The notes beneath the pieces were generated by a model. The model had not been told where the DNA came from. It saw only the letters and a program-made list of their open reading frames with translations, and did not search any database. A stretch of 64,000 nt of DNA from Haematobia irritans. Taxonomy: Eukaryota > Arthropoda > Insecta > Diptera > Muscidae. Location: assembly GCF_050003625.1 (NCBI RefSeq), contig NC_134397.1, positions 273,042,070 to 273,106,069 on the forward strand, in the 5' to 3' direction. The position numbers and the translations under genes are program-made. The stretch's first letter is position 1, and every line of letters begins with the position of its first letter. Below, in pieces: positions 42,790 to 53,497 of this stretch.

Positions 42790-43238
42790 TTTGTACGTGA
42801 ATACCTTTATTAATAAACCGCGAAAAGGGAATGAAAAGTTGATAAATGAGATCTGTATTCTAATTTTAATTTTATTGGTCCTAGAGTTAAAGCCAGATAG
42901 GTCGCTAAAAAATCCTTTATTTTAAAGAAGCTGCATCTTTGGCTCGGAATCAATACCAAAATCCTTAGGGGAAGGTCAAAAACTTTGGATCCAAGCAAAC
43001 TTTTTTTTCAGTGTGCGTGAGTAGCTTTATTAGTAAACCGCGAAAAGATAATGAAAATTTGATAAATGAGATCTGTATCCTAATTTTAATTTTATTGGTC
43101 CTAGATTTAAAGCCAGATAGGTCGCTAAAAAATTTCTTTATATTAAGATGCAGCTTCATCTTTGGCTCGGAATCAATGCCAAAATCCTTAGGGGAAGGTC
43201 AAAAACTTTGGATCCAAGTAAACTCTTTTTTGAGTGTA
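42790..43238 (+). repeat. 220-bp tandem duplication of a D-MITE-like end
   Basis: Two copies run from ATAAACCGCGAAAAG or GTAAACCGCGAAAAG through GATAAATGAGATCTGTAT (42841 and 43061), GGCTCGGAATCAAT, CAAAATCCTTAGGGGAAGGT, to TTTTTTTTCAGTGT or CTTTTTTGAGTGT. The GGCTCGGAATCAAT...CAGTG part is the right end of MITE family D. Small ORFs across them are not supported. Confidence 0.8.
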
Positions 43239-43239
43239 T

Positions 43240-43392
43240 GTTTAGCCCAATGATAAGGGACCACCTTTAATAACCGAGTATGAAGGACGTTCCACATTCA
43301 CCGCTGAAAAGTTTTTTTGGCGTTTGGTCGAACTTGGGATTGAACCCATTATGCTTTGTTTGCAAGGCAGGCATACTAACCATTGCACCTAT
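43240..43392 (-). mobile_element. Degenerate, internally deleted SINE
   Basis: Minus strand reads GTGCAATGGTTAGTATGCCT, GCAAACAAAGC..., GGTTCAATCCCAAGTTCGAC, TTTTTCAGCGG, then jumps to GTGGAACGTCC...GGTCCCTTATCATTGGGCT. The middle of the body and the 3' part are missing. Same family as the full-length SINEs. Confidence 0.75.
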
Positions 43393-44450
43393 ATAAAAAA
43401 CCTATATACAATTTAAAAAAAAATTGTATCTCTATTGAGGTTTAATTAAAAATGGATTTTCATAGAAAAAAATGATAAAATTTGAAACTTCATAGAAAAT
43501 CAAATTTGATAAAATCATACCAGAATTTCTATCCACAAGTCCGACGAAATAATAATGGACAATCCCTTAAAAAAACATTTAAAAAAACCGGCCCTCACAG
43601 CACATTGCACGATTTCAGGCTCAACCCATTTGTCAATAACATGGAAAAAATGCCGATGCTGCTCCACATAATAAATACTCCTACTAATAAAAGTATGAAT
43701 CACAAAACCAAACCACAGACCAATGTGCACCGACATAAATCTTAAATAAAATCATAAATGACCATGAACTTTGTAAGAAGAAAATCTATAGCTTTTTAAT
43801 GCCAAACCTTGAGAAATATTTTTTTAATTATTCATTTATTAAAGAGTTTAAAACCATAATAAATTATGATATTTAATGAGATAGCTACTAACAACAAATG
43901 TTTTCGACCAAGAATTATTTTTTTTAATTTTTAAATCATAATATTTCTGTTGATATCTCGTTGAAGACGAAGGTGTATCGAAATATTCGAGTTCCAAAAT
44001 GAAACAAAGAGGAACTACAACACCAGCTTTTGAGGAACTACAACACCATAGACTCAAGTCAAATAAACATGCCAAAATTATAAATATAAAATTTTGTATA
44101 AAATATAATTTTGAACAAAATTAAATGAAAAAATAATTTTCATAAAAATATGAAACAGAACGAATTTTCTAATAACTCAAAAAACATTGTATATTTGATG
44201 GGAACCACATTTTTAACACAAAAATTTAAGAAAATAATTTTTCATATTAAATTTTATGAAAATTAAATTTATAGTTATAAGATTAAAAAAATCGAATTTC
44301 TTGCTGCCAAAATTAAACATATAAATTATAAATAAATATATACCATAATTTTCATAAAAAAGAAGAAAAATTTGAATTTTTAAAGAAATTGGAAGAAACA
44401 TTTGATGGAAACCAATTTTTTACAGAAAGGAAATAAATATTCATACACGG
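43393..44450. repeat. Decayed 29-bp-type AT-rich repeat, part 3
   Basis: Scattered GAATTT-TATAGAAAA and TTTTATGAAAAT motifs in AT-rich DNA. A short direct repeat GAGGAACTACAACACCA occurs at about 44010 and 44033. Opposed ORFs at 43482-43745 have no known domain. Confidence 0.4.
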
Positions 44451-45712
44451 TTTTGAAATTTTAATTCCTATGGTACATTTCCATTATTATGCAAATGTCC
44501 GAATATTACAGCAATGGGTATTAGACAATAGGATATAAACATTTTCGAGGCTTAAATTTATTTAAAAAAAAATAAAACTTTCGATGATTTTCCTTGCAAT
44601 ATTTCATGATTACAATATGCATTCTATGAGGGGTCATTTCCGTTTTGAGACCTCCCTGTGATTGTAATCCTATTGTTGGAAATTATTAATTTCCGTTTGT
44701 AAGCAATTTAAATACAGCTTTTTGGAAGTAATTTGTCAGCCATGATTGCCACGTAATACATTTTCGGCCAACCCCTGCTAAATTTTAATGATAGACTAGG
44801 CTATTAACTCACTCACCGTCACTCTCTCTCTCCCTCCCTCTGGACTCTTCAGTCTAAAAAGTTAGCTACTCTTTTTATTTGTCTACATATTTTATTCATC
44901 ACTCAGTATGAATTAAATCAAAAAATATACACGGAAATAAAAAAAACGTGGTAAACTGTGCTCAACTCAGTTGAGTCAAGTTGTTTTAATTTTAGCCTTT
45001 TTGTGTTTTTTTTAGGTATTGCGTTTATTCTGCTCGGAATGGAGCAACCGGTAATTAATTTATCTTCATATTTACACGTTCCTCCATTTGTTTTGACTAT
45101 TTAAAAATATTCACAGAGAACGTAAGTTGAAAAGGGGCCATAATTTTTCTTGCCATATTGCCTTTATCACCATGAGTTCTCTGACCACACCAGGCTGGGC
45201 CATTAAGGTTGTTGAAGAAGAATTGCAAGAGAAAATTTTGTAAAACGTGAATTTAGTTATGAAAGAGGGACTATTGAAACGCGTTAAATATTTTTGCATA
45301 ATTTAAAATTCTCACATACACTAACAAACAGCAACCATAATAACACTCACACACACCCTCACTCACCTTAACTCATATTTTCACACAATGGAAGGAAAGA
45401 AAAGGAAGCGGAAATAAAGCCAAAGGTATGAGAGAATGAACAAAAACCTGTACAAGTAAATCACTACATTAAGTTCAGATATTTTTGCTGGAAATAAATA
45501 CTGGGAACAAGGAAAGAATAAACAAATGAAGTTTCTCATCTACCGCAATGATGTGTATTGATGATTTATGCCAAAGGGTGTGCTCTGGATGTAACACCTA
45601 CGCCAAATGTGAAGTCAACTAAATGATTTATGTTGTGAATATTACATGAACAAATAGAAATGAGACACGCAAAGGAAAATCATGTTTAGGCTTACCATAA
45701 TCTAAGAGAAAA
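44451..45712. other. Low-copy DNA, no gene supported
   Basis: Includes a CTCTCTCTCCCTCCCTC tract at 44822-44841 and CACACACACC at about 45347. No recognisable coding region or repeat. Confidence 0.45.
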
Positions 45713-47082
45713 ACAAGTATGGAAAGTCTAAAGTCGGGCGGGGCCGACTATATTATACCCTGCACCACTTTGTAGATCTAAATTTTTGATACCATATCAC
45801 ATCCGTCAAATGTGTTGGGTGCTATATAAAGGTTTGTCCCAAATACATACATTTAAATATCACTCGATTGGGACAGAATTTGATAGACTTTTACAAAATC
45901 TTTAGACTCAAAATTTAATTTGGCTAATGCACTAGGGTGGAACACAATTTTAATAAAAAAATATGGGAAACATTTAAATCTGAAGCAATTTTAAGAAAAC
46001 TTCGCAAAAGTTTATTTATGATTTATCGCTCGATATATATGTTTTAGAAGTTTAGGAAAATGAGAGTAATTTTTACAACTTTTCGACTAAGCAGTGGCGA
46101 TTTAACAAGGAAAATGTTGGTATTTTGACCATTTTTGTCGAAACCAGAAAAACATATATATGGGAGCTATATCTAAATCTGAACCGAATTCAACCAAATT
46201 TGGCACACATGACTATACTACCAATTGCATTCCTTGTGCAAAATTTCAAGCTAATCGGGATAAAACTCTGGCTTCTGGGTCCTTATAAGTGCATATCGGG
46301 CGAAAGATATATATGGGAGCTATATCTAAATCAGAATCGATTTCAACCAAATTTGGCACGCATAGCTACAATGCTAAATCTGTGCAAAATTTCAACCAAA
46401 TTGGGCCAAAACTCTGGTTTTTAGGACCATATTAGTCCATATCGGGCGAAAGATATATATTGGAGCTATATCTAAATCTGAACCGATTTCAATCAAATTT
46501 GGCACACATGACTATATTACTAATTGTACTCCTAGTGCACAATTTCAACCAAATTGGGCCAAAACTCTGGCTTTTGAGGCCATATAAGTCCATATCGGGC
46601 GAAAGATACATATATATGGGAGCTATATCTAAATATGAACCGATTTCAATCAAATTTTGTACACTTGACTATACGACTAAGTGTTATGTTTGTACAAAAT
46701 TTCAAGCAAATCGGTATAAAACTCTGGCTGCTGGGTCCATATTAGTGTATATCGGGCGAAAGATATATATGGGAGTTATATCTAAATCTGACCCGATTTC
46801 TTCCAAAATCAATAGGGTTCTATTCTGACCCAAATTAGGAACATGTGCCTAATTTGAAGGCGATTGGACTTAAATTGCGACCTAGACTTTGATCACAAAA
46901 ATGTGTTCACAGACAGACGGACGGACGGACGGACAGACAGACGGACATGGTTATATCGACTCAGGGACCCACCCTGAGACTTATTGCCGAAGACACCATG
47001 TATCTATCTCTTCTCCTTCTGGGTGTTACAAACATATGCACTAACTTATAATACCCTGTTCCACAGTGTGGCGCAGGGTATA
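45713..47082 (-). mobile_element. B-type Helentron-like element (B3), full-length
   Basis: The tail ACAAGTATGGAAAGTCTAAA with a GTCGGGCGGGGCCGAC hairpin and CCTGCACCACTTTGTAG is at 45713. The 153-bp array (ATATATGGGAGCTATATC) spans roughly 46150-46830. A GACGGACGGACGGAC microsatellite lies at 46915-46945, and the head ends GCGCAGGGTATA at 47082. Intact reference for the B1/B2 nest. ORFs of 99 and 122 codons are array artefacts. Confidence 0.87.
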
Positions 47083-47978
47083 ATAAAATGTTTGGCCATA
47101 TTTTCATCACAAGAATCTAATGTCTCAAGCAGAAGGACAGTAAGGCAGAGCCAAATGAAACGGATCCGACCTATACCAACAGTACTTAATTAGAGCCATT
47201 ACGAACACCATATTTTGGAGATAATTGGTAAATTAATAGGTTACTTTTGCAAGAAAGGGTACTCAAAATAGTTGATGATTTTCGAGAAGTCCACTAAAAT
47301 ATAAATACGTTACGTCAAAATTTAGAGATTCATTATTAATTTTGAGAAAGCATAGTAATTATATTGAGACCACACGTTTCATCAAAACCTTGAACGTAAA
47401 AAAAATGTGTTAAAAAGAGGGCGATACTTATTAATGGATCCAATATGTAAATTTGCTTTTTTTTCTAACTTGAATTTCTGGTGACAAACCACAACCAACG
47501 TGAAGAAGAGATAAATTGTATGCAACCGGATATTCAGGCCATTTTTGTTCAAGGAAGGCCCATTATACAAAATGCGGCGTTGATAATATGAATCCTATGA
47601 AAATAAGTCCCAAATCCTAAATAGAATCGTTTAGATATGGTAGCATATTGAAGATTACTTCTTTAAATCACAAAAGCTTTTCTTTACTTCAATATAAATT
47701 TTCCTCACTTCAAAGACACAAAAAGTAATGAAAAAATCATTGACGCCAAATCATAACCATTTTAATCATACAGTAGTTAATTCTTACAATTTTTGGGAAT
47801 CGTGCGAAAATTCTCTTCGGCTTTAGTTCATATTGAACTTATCTGTACGTTCATTGATCTTTATACCCACGCTTAGTTCATAAAGTGTATGAGACATATT
47901 TTAAAAAGGCCAATGAAATGGCATGTGGAAAATTTCAAAATTTTACTACAAGCAAATAATGTTTTTACAAAAAAAAAA
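47083..47978. other. Low-copy DNA with inverted copy of repeat F
   Basis: No gene supported. 47727-47812 (CATTGACGCCAAATCATAAC through TTTGGGAATCGTGCGAAAAT) is the reverse complement of 14919-15005. The rest shows nothing recognisable. Confidence 0.5.
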
Positions 47979-48386
47979 CAAGTATATACGGCCGTAAGTT
48001 CGGCCAGGCCGAATCTTATGTACCCTCCACCATGGATTACGTAGAAACTTCTACGAAAGACTGTCATCCACAATCAAATTAATTTGGTTGTGGTATCTTA
48101 AAACTTCTTAACATCGTTTTCTAAATTGTGAGTTAGTCCATATGTGGTATATATTAGACACAAAAGGTATGTATAGGTAAGTCTACAAATAATTACGAAT
48201 CGATATGGAATTTGCACGGTACGTAGAGAGCCAGAATTGAAATATGGGGTCGCTTATATGTGGGCTATATACAATTATGAACTTGATATAGACCAATTTT
48301 TGTGTGATTGGGGATCTATATATCTGAGGGCTATATATAACTATAGACCGATATGGACCTAGTTAGGCATGGTTGTTAACGGCTAT

Positions 48387-48420
48387 ATTTATTTATTTTT
48401 ATTTATTTATTTATTTATTC
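48387..48420 (-). repeat. LINE 3' tail (AATA/AAATA repeats)
   Basis: Plus-strand TTTATTTATTTTTATTTATT-type repeats mark the element's 3' end; on the sense strand this is an AAATA/AATA microsatellite. This differs from the CCTAA tail of the SINE family, so this LINE is unlikely to be that SINE's partner. Confidence 0.85.
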
Positions 48421-48684
48421 GTATTTTGGTGATCCTTAGTACAACAAGATTAAATCTTATATATGACAGCACTAAGGTTTAAGTCGATTAACAATTTATG
48501 TTAGGTTTTTGGATACAAAAATAAAATAAAAAAATAAAGGGAACTATATAAATGGATTTTAATACATTTAACATTAATTATGAACATTAATTGTATTTAA
48601 TAGTTTATATGAATGACAATAAAAATGGTTGCGATTTTAAATGCTACAAATATACACATTAATCAAGATTGTATAATAATAAGA

Positions 48685-51435
48685 TTATTCTAAATGTGAT
48701 TTTAATTCTTTTTTAAAAATCAATGCGTTGCTTATTAATTGAATTGTTGTAGGGAGATTGTTCCAGAGACGGATCGCATATATCAGAAATTGCTGCTCAG
48801 ATCTGGAATATTTGTATCTTAATTGGATGATTTTTCTTCCTCGATTTGATCGAGCGAACTTTAACCTCTTGAATATATAAGGGGGCTCGCCACTATAAAT
48901 AATTTTTTGCAGAAAAAGTAAACATCTGAATTTAATCAAGTTTTCGAAACTCATGTTGAACAGCTGGTAGGAAAACGACGATATGTGATCATAACGTTTC
49001 TTATTGAAGACATAACGGGCAATATTGTTGTAGGCTACAAGTAGCTTTTGTTTATCATCACAACTGCAATTTGCAAATATTTCAATTCCATATAAAAGAG
49101 TTGGTACAAGATACGTTTTCGCCAAAAGCATTCTGATTTGTATCGGTGTAGATAATTGTACAGCCCACAAATTCCTTAACATTCCATATGTTTTAGCGAT
49201 ATTTTGTTGTAAGTGGTTGGTCCAAGTTAGCGAATTATTGAATATAACTCCAAGGTTTGTAGCTGTTTGTACAATGTCGATATTGGTGTTATTTATGGTA
49301 ATTTGATATTGTGAATGGTTGATGAATTTGTTTTTGGAAATTAACAGACATTTAGATTTTTTTGGATTTAGTTTAAGGTCATTGTTATAAGCCCAACTAT
49401 TGATTCTGTCCAGATCATCATTTAGTTTAGATATGCAGCACGGAAGATCGTCAAGATTTGCACTTGTATAAACTTGAACGTCATCAGCATAAAGGTGAAT
49501 ATTGCAGTGGTGAAGGACAAGTGGCAAGTCATTAACATAAATACAGAATAGTAGCGGCCCGAGTATTGAACCTTGTGGAACACCTTTGTAAATACTAAGT
49601 ATATTCGAGTTTTCTGAGTTGTGACAAACTGATTGTGTTCTACCGCTCAAATAAGACGAGACAAGTCTACATGCTGATTGAGAAAAATTAAATCTTCGTT
49701 GCAGCTTTTGAACTAGAATAGAGTGGTTTACTGTATCAAATGCTTTGCTATGGTCGAGGAGTACGAGTATTGATACCAAATTTTGATCCATCTTCGATCT
49801 TAAATATTCGACGACATCAGTAAGTACAGTAGCACAGCTTCTCATAGGTCTAAAGCCTGATTGCCGTTCAGTCAACAGTTTTTTTGATATTATATATGTA
49901 TTTATTTGTTCATACATTAACCGCTCTAAGACTTTCGACAGATACGGCAATATGGCAATTGGACGAAATTCTTTGTTTGGTTTAGGTAGAGGTATTATCT
50001 TTGTGTATTTCCAAGTATTGGGAAAAATCGACTTTGTCAGAACTGTGTTGAAAATGTGTGTGAAATATGGCAGGCATATTGGTAATAATAACTTTAAAAA
50101 TTTTGGGTTCAGTTCATCCATACCTACAGCGTTCGATTTAATAGATAGGAAGCTTTTTCGAACATCATATTGATCTACGCACTTGAAGGTGAACTCTTCA
50201 AACGAGAGATCTCCACAAGAGGGAAGACATTCACATGCAGAATTATTATTTTGATTGCCTAACGCAGTTTGGTTAGCAAAAATCTCATTTAGATCATTAA
50301 TATCAATATTAATAGGTGTGGTACTTTTCCGCCCAATTCCAATGTTTCGAATTGTCATCCATTTTGCTCCGCTATCAACTGCATCATTAAATTTTCTTTG
50401 ATAATAAGAAGATTTTGCGATATTTATTGCTTTTGTAACTTCACGTCTGGCAAGTTTAAAATGGTCATAAAGTTGTGTAGTTTTATAGCGTTTCCATCTT
50501 TTGTATTTATTATCTCTATCACGTATCAACTTCTTAATTTCATAATTAAACCACGGCTGCTGAGTAGGTTTAGTCCTTAAAACTTTTTTAGGCACACAGG
50601 CATCAAACAATATTTTTATTTTACCTTGCATAAAATTTACTTGATCTTCAACTGCTTCGTAGTAATAAACCTCGTTCCAGTTTATATTGTTAGCTATGTC
50701 ATTCAGTAGATTATAGTTAATTCTGCGGAAGTCTCTGAATTCGAATACTTTGCTCTCTTTGAAAACGGTTACATCATAAGTCAAAAATAGCAAATCATGT
50801 TTGGAGAAGGATGATGCAGAAAGTTGATCATATAGTAGAACTTTTTCACAATTGTTAACAAATATTAAATCAAGTAAGGTATTCCCCGAATTCGAGAAAT
50901 GCGTAGGTATAATTGTGTTTACTGAGTACAAGTCAAGAGTATTCATAGATTCATTGAGTCTCTTTTCTACCAAAATGTTGCTGTTGAAATCACCTGCGAT
51001 TATAACATCATTGTAGAGCAATGTAAGATTTTCCAGAGTATCAATCAGATTATTAAAAGGTATAGTTCGATGCGGCCTATAAACTGTGCCGACAAGTAAT
51101 TTCGTATTATCTGCAGTACAAACTTCTAAGAAGATGAACTCTATTTGGCTTCCACTATCTGATTTTAGTTTCATACAACTATTCAGTTCGTTGCGCACGT
51201 ACATACACACTCCACCAGCATGAGAATCTCTATCTGAACGAAATAGTCTATAACCTTGTAGATTATAAATGCCATCAACAATTTCAGGTTGAAACCACGT
51301 CTCAGAGACACATATGATATCAATATTTGATGATATAAAGATTTGCCGGAACTCGTCTAATTTATTTTGTAGACTTTGTGCATTGATATGGACTATAGTT
51401 AATCCTGGTTTCTGCTTTGTTAACACACGTACCAT
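48685..51435 (-). CDS. LINE ORF2: endonuclease-reverse transcriptase, 916 aa
   Basis: Nicks target DNA and reverse-transcribes the element RNA in place. APE-type endonuclease, about residues 12-220: HINAQSL (N19 region), CVSETWF (E45), AGDFNSN (D149, N151), TLLDLIFVNN (around 190) and FSKHDLL (H213). The last motif has SKH where SDH is usual. Reverse transcriptase, about 475-740: IIPLPKP and RPIAILPYLSKVLERLM, LLDHSKAFDTVNH (D561), GVPQGSILGPLLFCIYVNDL (618-637), YADDV (649-653), LNPKKSK, NLGVIFNNSLTW. A C-terminal RLWNNLP typical of CR1/Jockey elements is near 889. No stop or frameshift. No RNase H seen. Confidence 0.93.
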   Translation of the reverse strand: MVRVLTKQKPGLTIVHINAQSLQNKLDEFRQIFISSNIDIICVSETWFQPEIVDGIYNLQGYRLFRSDRDSHAGGVCMYVRNELNSCMKLKSDSGSQIEFIFLEVCTADNTKLLVGTVYRPHRTIPFNNLIDTLENLTLLYNDVIIAGDFNSNILVEKRLNESMNTLDLYSVNTIIPTHFSNSGNTLLDLIFVNNCEKVLLYDQLSASSFSKHDLLFLTYDVTVFKESKVFEFRDFRRINYNLLNDIANNINWNEVYYYEAVEDQVNFMQGKIKILFDACVPKKVLRTKPTQQPWFNYEIKKLIRDRDNKYKRWKRYKTTQLYDHFKLARREVTKAINIAKSSYYQRKFNDAVDSGAKWMTIRNIGIGRKSTTPINIDINDLNEIFANQTALGNQNNNSACECLPSCGDLSFEEFTFKCVDQYDVRKSFLSIKSNAVGMDELNPKFLKLLLPICLPYFTHIFNTVLTKSIFPNTWKYTKIIPLPKPNKEFRPIAILPYLSKVLERLMYEQINTYIISKKLLTERQSGFRPMRSCATVLTDVVEYLRSKMDQNLVSILVLLDHSKAFDTVNHSILVQKLQRRFNFSQSACRLVSSYLSGRTQSVCHNSENSNILSIYKGVPQGSILGPLLFCIYVNDLPLVLHHCNIHLYADDVQVYTSANLDDLPCCISKLNDDLDRINSWAYNNDLKLNPKKSKCLLISKNKFINHSQYQITINNTNIDIVQTATNLGVIFNNSLTWTNHLQQNIAKTYGMLRNLWAVQLSTPIQIRMLLAKTYLVPTLLYGIEIFANCSCDDKQKLLVAYNNIARYVFNKKRYDHISSFSYQLFNMSFENLIKFRCLLFLQKIIYSGEPPYIFKRLKFARSNRGRKIIQLRYKYSRSEQQFLIYAIRLWNNLPTTIQLISNALIFKKELKSHLE

Positions 51436-51692
51436 ATTGAAAAGACCGTCTTTGGAACTGTAGCAATTATTAAATGTCAGTGATGTATTTAGAGAAGCAA
51501 CGCATTTTTGGTTGTATTAGACATGTTATTATATTATTATTTTTTGTTGAATATTTTATTCTGGTTATTTGATTCGGTTGTAATAAATAGAATAATCGCA
51601 ATTTATAAAGAAGAATTAGGGCAAAACATATAATTATTTTTGTAATTACTATTACATTAAAATTTGGTTTTGATAAATTTAAATCGTAGATT

Positions 51693-52505
51693 TTAACGAA
51701 AAAACTGTTCAAGCTGTTCCTGGGAATCAATACGTACACCTCTGTCGTTGTCTGAAAGTTTCACATATACGAGCCCGCGTACTGTGAATGCAGCTGTCAA
51801 TTTTTTAAGTTTTTTGTATTTAAGTGCGGATTGAAATATTTTATAATTTTCTTTACTTAAATCTTCATTGACAAAAAAATGTCTATCGCTGTCAAAACCG
51901 CACATTGTTAACGAAAGTTGGGTTTTTTTAACGCGTTTGAATTGAGCTATAGTTTTCATAATAAAGTTTTTATGCATTGGTGAACATAGTTTAATTAATA
52001 TTGTTCCATCATTAGTTTTAGAACGGGTGTTAATGCGATGGATACTATTTATATTTGGCGTCACAATCTCAAGCGATTCACACATAGTTTTGAAAATTTC
52101 GTAAAGATTTTCATTCTTATATGATGGAATGCCGTTTAATCTCAGATTACATGCTACATTTAGATTATCTTGTCGATGTAATTTAAATTTGAGTTCATGA
52201 ATTTCATTTTTTAGTACACTAATTGATTCATGTTGGTTTTCAATTTCAATAATCCTCTTCTTGAGATCATTTATATCTTTTGTCATTTCAATAATTTTTG
52301 TATCCATAGCACTCATGGCTTTTGATACTGCCTGATCTATTTTTGCCGTCAAAATTTCGGTTTGACGAGCAAATTTTTGATCAATTAATTGAATCAATTT
52401 AGGTGAATTGTATTTTGATGATATTGGAGTATTATCAAGATCCGGTTTATCTTTAATTGGTGTTGAAAGAACGGTTTTTCGAAGGTTTATGCTTCTGTTG
52501 TTCAT
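51693..52505 (-). CDS. LINE ORF1: nucleic-acid-binding-type protein, 270 aa
   Basis: Expected to coat element RNA and assist target-primed reverse transcription, as ORF1 proteins of CR1/Jockey-type LINEs do. Residues about 35-105 are heptad-rich and charged (LIDQKFARQTEILTAKIDQA, IIEMTKDINDLKKRIIEIEN), a likely coiled coil. Residues about 110-270 (NLRLNGIP, SIHRINTRSK, ILIKLCSP, HFFVNEDLSKENYKIFQSAL) resemble the FP25K-like (Baculo_FP) domain found in insect LINE ORF1s; this is recognition by eye. No CCHC knuckles were seen. ATG at 52505 follows the leader; intact to its stop. Confidence 0.82.
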   Translation of the reverse strand: MNNRSINLRKTVLSTPIKDKPDLDNTPISSKYNSPKLIQLIDQKFARQTEILTAKIDQAVSKAMSAMDTKIIEMTKDINDLKKRIIEIENQHESISVLKNEIHELKFKLHRQDNLNVACNLRLNGIPSYKNENLYEIFKTMCESLEIVTPNINSIHRINTRSKTNDGTILIKLCSPMHKNFIMKTIAQFKRVKKTQLSLTMCGFDSDRHFFVNEDLSKENYKIFQSALKYKKLKKLTAAFTVRGLVYVKLSDNDRGVRIDSQEQLEQFFR

Positions 52506-52951
52506 ATTGACGATTTATATTAATGTCTTTAACACAATAGGGGGTGGTAACACTATAAAGTCACGTTTTAATAGTAGTTGTGTTACCCTGTTATTGCTTT
52601 CGATGAGAGAGTAGTTCTTGCAGTTTCTGTTATCGTTATCGATCAAAGTATCTTCACTATGTTTGAAGGAAAGAGTAAGCAGTTTTGTTTTGATATTTTG
52701 TGTTGTGGTAGTGTCAGTGATTAAACTTTCCAATATTAAATTCGCGTAGTCATTTAACACGATATTTTATTTCATTAAAAATAAAATGGTTGGTAGATCC
52801 CCACAAGCGGACTCCAGCACACAGTGTCACAAAGTTTACAAACAACAGCTTCACTCATCAAAATCCTTTGTAAGGTGCGTATATTGTCTTTTTGCAAACA
52901 AAAACTCGGAGCAAAACACAAACACGACCAAGCGCGAGAACAACAAATTTC
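52506..52951 (-). promoter_or_regulatory. LINE 5' leader / likely internal promoter region
   Basis: About 445 bp between the 5' junction and the ORF1 ATG. LINEs of this group usually carry an internal Pol II promoter downstream of the start site; I could not identify specific core elements. Short ORFs here (64-81 codons) have no recognised motif. Confidence 0.45.
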
Positions 52952-53497
52952 TGTAGCACAATGTACCAAATTTCAACTAACTCGGATGAAATTTGCTCCT
53001 CCAAGTGGCTCCAAAACCAAATCTCGGGATCGGTTTATATGGGGGCAATATATGATTATGGACTGATATGGACCACTTTTGGCATGGTTGTTAAAAATCA
53101 TGTACTAAATTCACGTACCAAATTTCAACCGAATCGGATGAATTTTGCTCTTCCAATGGGCTCCGGAGGTCAAATCTGTGGTTCGGTTTATATGGGGGTT
53201 ATATAATTATGGATTTGCATGGGTGTTTGAGGCCATATATTAACACCACATACCAAATTTCCACCGAATCGGTTCAATTTTGCTCTTCCACGAGGCTCCG
53301 GAGGTCAAATATGGGGATCGGTTTATATGGGTGCTATATATAATTATGGACCGATGTGGACCAATTTTTGCATGGTTGTTAGAGACCATATATCAACACC
53401 ATGTACCAAATTTTAGCCGGATCGGATGAAATTTGTTTCTCTTAGAGGCTCCGAAAGCCAAATCGGGGGATCGGTTTATATGGGGGCTATATATAAT

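Larger units (their letters stand above)
48387..52951 (-). mobile_element. Full-length CR1/Jockey-superclade LINE, two intact ORFs
   Basis: About 4.57 kb: 5' leader of about 445 bp (52506-52951), ORF1 (51693-52505), a spacer of about 257 bp, ORF2 (48685-51435), a 3' UTR of about 265 bp, and an (AATA)n-type tail (48387-48420 on the plus strand as TTTA/TTAT repeats). It interrupts an A-type element at a position known from uninterrupted copies, so both ends are mapped. I see no clear target-site duplication. Intact ORFs suggest recent activity. Clade below CR1/Jockey superclade is not resolved. Confidence 0.9.
47979..53497 (-). mobile_element. A-type Helentron-like element (A6) split by a LINE
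   Basis: The left part 47979-48386 holds the tail (ACAAGTATATACGGCCGTAA, CCTCCACCATGGATTACGTA, GTGGTATATATTAGACAC) and first units, up to CATGGTTGTTAACGGCTATA. The right part resumes at about 52952 with TAGCACAATGTACCAAATTT and more units to 53497. The junction matches the continuous sequence at 13855-13880 in another A copy. The head is missing on the right. Confidence 0.8.

Noticed and set aside
43482..43745. Opposed 87- and 73-codon ORFs
   Set aside because: They overlap on both strands in decayed AT-rich repeat and carry no recognised domain.
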